Below, piece after piece: positions 40,220 to 44,272 of a stretch of 44,272 bases of DNA (position 1 is its first letter; each line of letters starts with the position of its first letter). The notes beneath the pieces are model-generated. The model was not told the DNA's origin. It saw only the letters and a program-made list of their open reading frames with translations, and made no database searches. Source of the stretch: Terriglobia bacterium (GTDB lineage Bacteria; Acidobacteriota; Terriglobia; UBA7540). The stretch covers positions 1 through 44,272 of the forward strand of contig JASHOS010000117.1 in assembly GCA_030040995.1 (NCBI GenBank), in the 5' to 3' direction. Position numbers and translations under genes: made by a program.

Positions 40220-42940
40220 ATGAGGTCACATTCAAGAGCAGTGCCATCACCGGCAGGCAGACGAGCATTACTCTTGGTGCTTATCGTATACCTCAGCATA
40301 GCCGTTTCCCCACTCGTGGTTGCTGGGCAGAACGTGGGGAGCGCGGGAACGATTGCGGGCACGGTAACCGACCCCTCCGGCGCCGTGATTCCGGGCGCCA
40401 CGGTAACCATTTACAATCCCGTAAGCCAGTACCAGCGCACCGCCTCAACCAATAGCTCGGGCGACTTCAGCTTCACCAATGTGCCTTTTAATCCGTACCA
40501 CATGACGGTGGTCGCGAAGGGATTCGCTGCCTACGTGCATGACGTTGACGTCCGCGCAGTCGTTCCCATCAACCTGAAGATTAGCCTGAAGATCAGCACG
40601 GGCACGCAGACGGTGACCGTCACGGCGCAGTCGAATGATCTCATCGAAACAACTCCTACTAACCACACCGATATCGACCGCAGCATGTTTAGCAAGCTCC
40701 CTTTAGAAAGTCAGTCGTCGTCGCTTAGCTCCCTCGTCACGCTGGCCTCGCCGGGAATCGCTGCCGATTCTAACGGGCTTTTTCACGGAATGGGTAGCCA
40801 CGCGTCGAATTCGTTCTCCATAGACGGCCAGCCCATCACCGACCAGCAAAGCAAGGTCTTTTCCAATGAGATGCCCGTCAGCGCGGTCCAGTCGATGGAG
40901 GTGATTCCTGGCGCGCCGCCGGCAGAATACGGAGGCAAGACGAGCGTGGTGATCGTGGCTAACACGCGTTCTGGCCAGGGCATGACCACGCCGCACGGCG
41001 ACGTGACCGCGTCCTACGGAACGTTCGGCACGACGAAGGACGGTTTCGACCTCGGCTACGGAGGGCAGAAATGGGGAAACTTCATCTCGGCCAACGGATT
41101 GGATACCAGCCGGTTCCTGGACACGCCCGAGTTTACGGTGATGCATGACAAAGGCAATGAAGAGAATGCGTTCGACCGTATCGACTATCAATTCTCCACC
41201 AAGGACACCGCTCACGTAAACCTCGAATTCACTCGCTCCTGGTTTCAAAATCCTAATTCCTACGACCAGGAACTTCATCTTGGCATCACCAACCCTTTGA
41301 CCGGCGATCTTCTGGGTCCAACCGATCAGCGCTCGCAAATCAAGACCATCGACGTTGCACCCTCCTGGACGCACCTCATCAGCCCGCACACAGTGTTCAC
41401 TCTGGACGAGTGGGTACGGCAGGACCAGTATAACTATTACCCCAGCGGCAACCCGTTTGACGATTATTCTCCCGACCTTCAATCCGAGACCTTCCGCCAG
41501 TCGCGGAAGCTGACCAACATAGGCGGAAAAACCAGCCTGGACTATGTGAAAGGTGGCAACAACGTAAAGGTTGGAGTCCAGTACATGCAGACATTCCTTA
41601 CGGAAGGCGACCAGCTTAGCATTGTCGATCCGACGCTGGTCTCGTCGCTCGGCTGTCTGGCTTCGAATGGTACCGCCGTCCCAGGCACGCCCTGCGCGAT
41701 CCTTGCGCCCTACGATTTGGCGATGGGCGGTGGTTACTTCACCTTTTTTGGACACACGGACGTTAAGGAGCTTGCGCTCTACGGCCTGGATCAGATCACT
41801 AAGGGGAATTGGTCTGCCAACCTGGGAGTTCGCGGCGACTTCTATAATGGCATCACGATTGGCCGCCAGGCAGAACCTCGCCTGGGCGTTGCTTATGACA
41901 TCAAGCCCAGCAATACGGTCCTTCGAGTTTCCTACGCGCGAACGCTGGAAAGCCCTTTCAACGAGAATCTGATCGTATCCAGCGAAGGCTGCAAATATCC
42001 TTTCCTTGCCACTCTTGTACCGCCGGCCGGTGTTCCCTGTCCCGTACAGCCGATCCAGCCGGGCTGGAGCAACCAATTCCACGCCGGCCTGGAACAAGCC
42101 TTGGGGAAACACCTCGTCGTGGACTGGGAGTACGTTTGGGACTACTACCACGATGCTTTCGACTTCGGTATAATCGGCAACACCCCGCTCACCTTCCCGA
42201 TTGAGTGGTCCCGTGCCAAGATTCCCGGCTGGGACGGCCGCCTGACTCTAGCCAACACGCATGGCTTTTCGGCATTTGTGGTGGCATCGAGCGTGGCGGC
42301 GCGTTATTTCCTGCCGCAAGTCGCGGGGCTGCCCATCGTCCCGGCTTCAACTGGCGTCTTCCGCATCGACCACGACGAGTTTTTGAACGAGACGACGCAC
42401 CTTCAATACCAGCCGTGGAAACGCGGACCGTGGTTCGCGTTTGACTGGAGGTATGACAGCGGCCTCGTCGCCGGCTCAACGCCGTGTTACAACCCGTCCA
42501 CATCAACCTGTGCCCCGACATCGACAACGCTCGATGGCCAGCCGGCCATATTGATGTTGAATACCGCAACCGGTGAGCCCTTGACTCCCGACCAGGAGTT
42601 TGAAGGCGGGCTCACGTGCGATGGCGTAGCCGCAACCATCACTAAAGCTCTGCCCAGCCCCTGCCTTGCGTCAGAGTTCGGATCTACGCTCCTCTACATC
42701 CCGGCGCCGGGAACAGAAAACGATGACCACAACCCGCAGCGAACGTTGCCCCGCAACGTATTCGACATGTCGGTCGGCGACGACAATCTGTTCCACGGCG
42801 ACAAATACAAGTGGAGTCTTCGCGTTGACATGGTCAACCTCGCCAACACAGAGGCGCTCTATAACTGGCTTTCCACGTTCAGCGGCACGCATTACGTGAC
42901 GCCGCGAACCGTGTCGGCCACGCTCGGCTTCCACTTCTGA
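40220..42940 (+). CDS. TonB-dependent receptor, Oar-like, tandem copy 2
   Basis: 906-aa paralogue of the receptor at 36890. Signal segment (ALLLVLIVYLSIAVSPLVVAGQ), CarboxypepD_reg domain (GTIAGTVTDPSGAVIPGATVTIYNPVSQYQ), plug (EYGGKTSVVIVANTRSGQG) and barrel ending with the same SGTHYVTPRTVSATLGFHF block; even the bases after the stop (TCAGAC) agree. The frame is open back to 40070 through the repeat element, but ATG 40220 matches the paralogue's N-terminus (MRSHSRAVPSPAGRRALLL against SSNSKGVPSLAGRRALLL). GGAG touches this ATG; GAGAGA 6 nt upstream is a better site. It is shorter than copy 1 in two surface-loop regions. Probably a recent tandem duplication. Confidence 0.94.
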   Translation: MRSHSRAVPSPAGRRALLLVLIVYLSIAVSPLVVAGQNVGSAGTIAGTVTDPSGAVIPGATVTIYNPVSQYQRTASTNSSGDFSFTNVPFNPYHMTVVAKGFAAYVHDVDVRAVVPINLKISLKISTGTQTVTVTAQSNDLIETTPTNHTDIDRSMFSKLPLESQSSSLSSLVTLASPGIAADSNGLFHGMGSHASNSFSIDGQPITDQQSKVFSNEMPVSAVQSMEVIPGAPPAEYGGKTSVVIVANTRSGQGMTTPHGDVTASYGTFGTTKDGFDLGYGGQKWGNFISANGLDTSRFLDTPEFTVMHDKGNEENAFDRIDYQFSTKDTAHVNLEFTRSWFQNPNSYDQELHLGITNPLTGDLLGPTDQRSQIKTIDVAPSWTHLISPHTVFTLDEWVRQDQYNYYPSGNPFDDYSPDLQSETFRQSRKLTNIGGKTSLDYVKGGNNVKVGVQYMQTFLTEGDQLSIVDPTLVSSLGCLASNGTAVPGTPCAILAPYDLAMGGGYFTFFGHTDVKELALYGLDQITKGNWSANLGVRGDFYNGITIGRQAEPRLGVAYDIKPSNTVLRVSYARTLESPFNENLIVSSEGCKYPFLATLVPPAGVPCPVQPIQPGWSNQFHAGLEQALGKHLVVDWEYVWDYYHDAFDFGIIGNTPLTFPIEWSRAKIPGWDGRLTLANTHGFSAFVVASSVAARYFLPQVAGLPIVPASTGVFRIDHDEFLNETTHLQYQPWKRGPWFAFDWRYDSGLVAGSTPCYNPSTSTCAPTSTTLDGQPAILMLNTATGEPLTPDQEFEGGLTCDGVAATITKALPSPCLASEFGSTLLYIPAPGTENDDHNPQRTLPRNVFDMSVGDDNLFHGDKYKWSLRVDMVNLANTEALYNWLSTFSGTHYVTPRTVSATLGFHF

Positions 42941-42973
42941 TCAGACCCGTCTCCGCCGTTCTGAGGTGCTTCG

Positions 42974-43699
42974 ATGCCGAGGAAAATCCGAGCTGTATTG
43001 TTTGATGCGGGTAACACGCTGATTTTTCCTCGCATTGATGAAATCGCCCGTGATCTCACCAACCTCGGCTATCCTGCCGAAGTCGAAGATTTTTACGAGG
43101 CCGACCGCATTGGCAAGCGCAAACTCGACGAATGGCTTTGGCCGCTGATCGAGAGGGGCGAGGTCCCTCGTAACGCCGACTATTTTTATTGGACGGAATA
43201 TCTTCGGGCTGTCGTCGAGCGCGCCGGAGTTCCCCAAGAAAAGCAATACGATGTGGGAGTTCAACTCTCCGCCGGTTTTTCCCAAGCCACCCTCTGGTCC
43301 CGCGTGTTTCCTGAAACCCCCGGTTGCCTTGAGAGGCTTTGCCGCGAAGGATTTACCCTGGGAGTGATTTCAAATGCTCTAGGTACCATTGAGGAGCAAC
43401 TTCGGCGAGTGAACCTGGCGGATTACTTCAAATTCATCCTTGATTCCCACCTGGTCGGCGTGGAGAAGCCTCACCCGGAAATCTTTCGGATGGCAGTCGA
43501 GCGCTGCGGCTGTTCCGCTTCTGAAGCGGTCTTCATCGGCGACCTTTACTCGACGGATATCGGGGGCGCCACCGGCGCCGGGCTTCGCGGGGTGCTTCTC
43601 GACTGGATACAAGCCTACCCGGACGCGCCCTGGCCGCGCATCACTTCTCTGCTTGAATTCGATAGCGTCCTCTCTACCCTCCAAGCACAACCCTCCTGA
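42974..43699 (+). CDS. HAD-superfamily hydrolase
   Basis: 241 aa, HAD subfamily IA with a helical cap. Motif I is VLFDAGNTLI (nucleophile Asp 11), motif II VISNALG (~Ser 136), motif III KPHPEIF (~Lys 167), motif IV FIGDLYSTDIGGA. The second Asp of motif I (DxD), which is the acid/base in most HAD phosphatases, is Gly 13 here, as in dehalogenase-type and some other HAD branches, so the reaction is not certain. It lies 33 bp after the receptor stop and may be read through from it. The substrate is unknown. Confidence 0.9.
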   Translation: MPRKIRAVLFDAGNTLIFPRIDEIARDLTNLGYPAEVEDFYEADRIGKRKLDEWLWPLIERGEVPRNADYFYWTEYLRAVVERAGVPQEKQYDVGVQLSAGFSQATLWSRVFPETPGCLERLCREGFTLGVISNALGTIEEQLRRVNLADYFKFILDSHLVGVEKPHPEIFRMAVERCGCSASEAVFIGDLYSTDIGGATGAGLRGVLLDWIQAYPDAPWPRITSLLEFDSVLSTLQAQPS

Positions 43700-43774
43700 T
43701 ATTAGAGGTGGTGGTCCGGCAGTTGCCGCAGGGAGGACCGCGCCACGCTCCAAATCAGAGCCCCAAAACCCTCG

Positions 43775-43882
43775 CGTCAAAGTCCGGATAGGGGTGGTTG
43801 TAGCGCGGCGTTCGCCTTGTAACGCTGCAGCTTTTTCGTGCAAATGACAAGCTGCAGGACTAAAAAGCGAGCCCTGCGCTAC
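43775..43882. repeat. dispersed spacer repeat (GTCAAAGTCCGGATAGG...CGCTAC), short copy
   Basis: Same ends as 39810-40056 but without the ~140-bp middle insert. GTAG at 43800 and CTAC at 43879 mark REPIN-like ends. It occupies part of the 441-bp gap between the HAD gene and the last gene; the remaining gap holds the element at 43935-44061 and no gene. Confidence 0.65.
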
Positions 43883-43934
43883 CAAAACGCGCTCCAAACC
43901 GCAGTAAGCCCAACTTTGACGGAACCCTGCGTGG

Positions 43935-44061
43935 TTTACTGGATTGACTTACTGGGTAGTGGGTCAGTTTGATGTAGAGGCGGCTTTATGCCGCCATCCG
44001 GCGAGGTAAACTCGCCGCTACAAATTCAAACTGACCCACTACCCATTTACTGGATTGACTT
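43935..44061. mobile_element. MITE-like insertion with 16-bp direct repeats around a REPIN
   Basis: TTTACTGGATTGACTT occurs exactly at 43935-43950 and again at 44046-44061. Between them are perfect 20-bp inverted repeats (43953-43972 and 44026-44045, beginning TGGGTAGTGGG) that enclose a 48-bp GTAG...CTAC palindrome (43974-44021). The nesting suggests a non-autonomous element with a target-site duplication, or a REPIN inside a larger hairpin. Confidence 0.65.
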
Positions 44062-44140
44062 TGCCCCAGAAGAGGAGTATGAACGAGGAGTAGAGATTCC
44101 ACGCCAGCCCCTTGCAACTGACTAAGGACGGAGGCCTTCC

Positions 44141-44272
44141 ATGAAAATGATGTCGCGCATCCTCAGCTTAGGGTTTACCGTCGCCTTATTGGGTTCCCAG
44201 TTCACAGCAATGGCTCAGGAAAAAGGCTATTCGCACATTCGCATCGTGCGGGTGAGCTTTGTAAATGGGACC
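44141..44272 (+). CDS. exported protein, N-terminal part only
   Basis: The frame runs off the window after 44 codons. GGAGG lies 6 nt before ATG 44141. The product opens with a signal peptide (SRILSLGFTVALLGSQFTAMA|Q) and continues EKGYSHIRIVRVSFVNGT. The phrase SHIRIVRVSFVNG resembles the start of acidobacterial FecR-like/DUF6600 secreted proteins, but too little is present to be sure. Confidence 0.8.
   Translation, partial: MKMMSRILSLGFTVALLGSQFTAMAQEKGYSHIRIVRVSFVNGT

Noticed and set aside
40703-42151. 482-aa open frame on the minus strand inside the second tandem receptor
   Set aside because: Entirely antisense to a well-supported receptor; composition (many Arg, Val, Gly, odd hydrophobics) is that of a shadow frame in high-GC coding DNA and no domain is visible.

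Overview
The window looks like chromosomal DNA of an acidobacterium (Acidobacteriota, class Terriglobia or a near relative). The basis is family content, not a database match: three large Oar-like TonB-dependent receptors with an N-terminal carboxypeptidase-regulatory domain, a winged-helix/transmembrane/TolB-like/TPR one-component regulator, several exported TPR and WD40 proteins, a Hanks-type kinase-like receptor, a menaquinone methyltransferase, moderately high GC, and gene spacers full of short dispersed palindromes. No rRNA operon, CRISPR array, complete insertion sequence or prophage is visible.

Layout. 1-8.1 kb: a TonB receptor, a TPR protein and a Tat-exported alpha/beta hydrolase, all forward. 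8.2-12.3 kb: menaquinone methyltransferase, a small unknown protein and a secreted GH36-like glycosidase with a PKD domain. 12.3-13.6 kb: two tRNA-Pro genes with a HicB-HicA toxin-antitoxin pair lying between the intact tRNA-Pro(CGG) and a 43-bp copy of its 3' part, which is the structure of a miniature tRNA-integrated island. 13.6-20.8 kb: MerR regulator, ROK sugar kinase, L-rhamnose mutarotase, WD40 protein coupled to a Nudix hydrolase, and an operon of a degenerate kinase-like receptor plus a TPR protein. 20.9-25 kb: malic enzyme with a phosphotransacetylase domain, FmdB zinc ribbon, RhaT-type transporter. 25-31.3 kb: one-component TPR regulator, an mlaF-like/flippase-like/nrdR operon, a small membrane protein, and a redoxin/DsbD-N-like operon. 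31.4-35.1 kb: CDP-alcohol phosphatidyltransferase coupled to a chlorite-dismutase-like protein, MarR regulator, ClC channel with CBS domains. 35.3-43.7 kb: OxyR-like regulator, a small Cys/His protein, two tandem paralogous TonB receptors and a HAD hydrolase. The window ends in the first 44 codons of an exported protein.

How the genes fit together: GH36 glycosidase, ROK kinase, rhamnose mutarotase and RhaT-like permease point to plant- or microbial-polysaccharide sugars; the TonB receptors probably import oligomers or metal chelates. The OxyR-like gene, the small Cys/His protein and the tandem receptors look like one redox- or metal-linked locus that has been duplicated; a remnant of the Cys/His gene remains between the two receptors.

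The most unusual signal is a pair of ~126-bp elements (260-385 and 40076-40202), each just upstream of a TonB receptor. Their outer arms are in the same orientation, but their 72-bp cores are inverted relative to each other (67 of 72 bases match after reverse complementing). This is the footprint expected of an invertible DNA segment, although no recombinase is present here. The core belongs to a wider set of GTAG...CTAC-ended palindromes (REPIN-like) scattered through the spacers.
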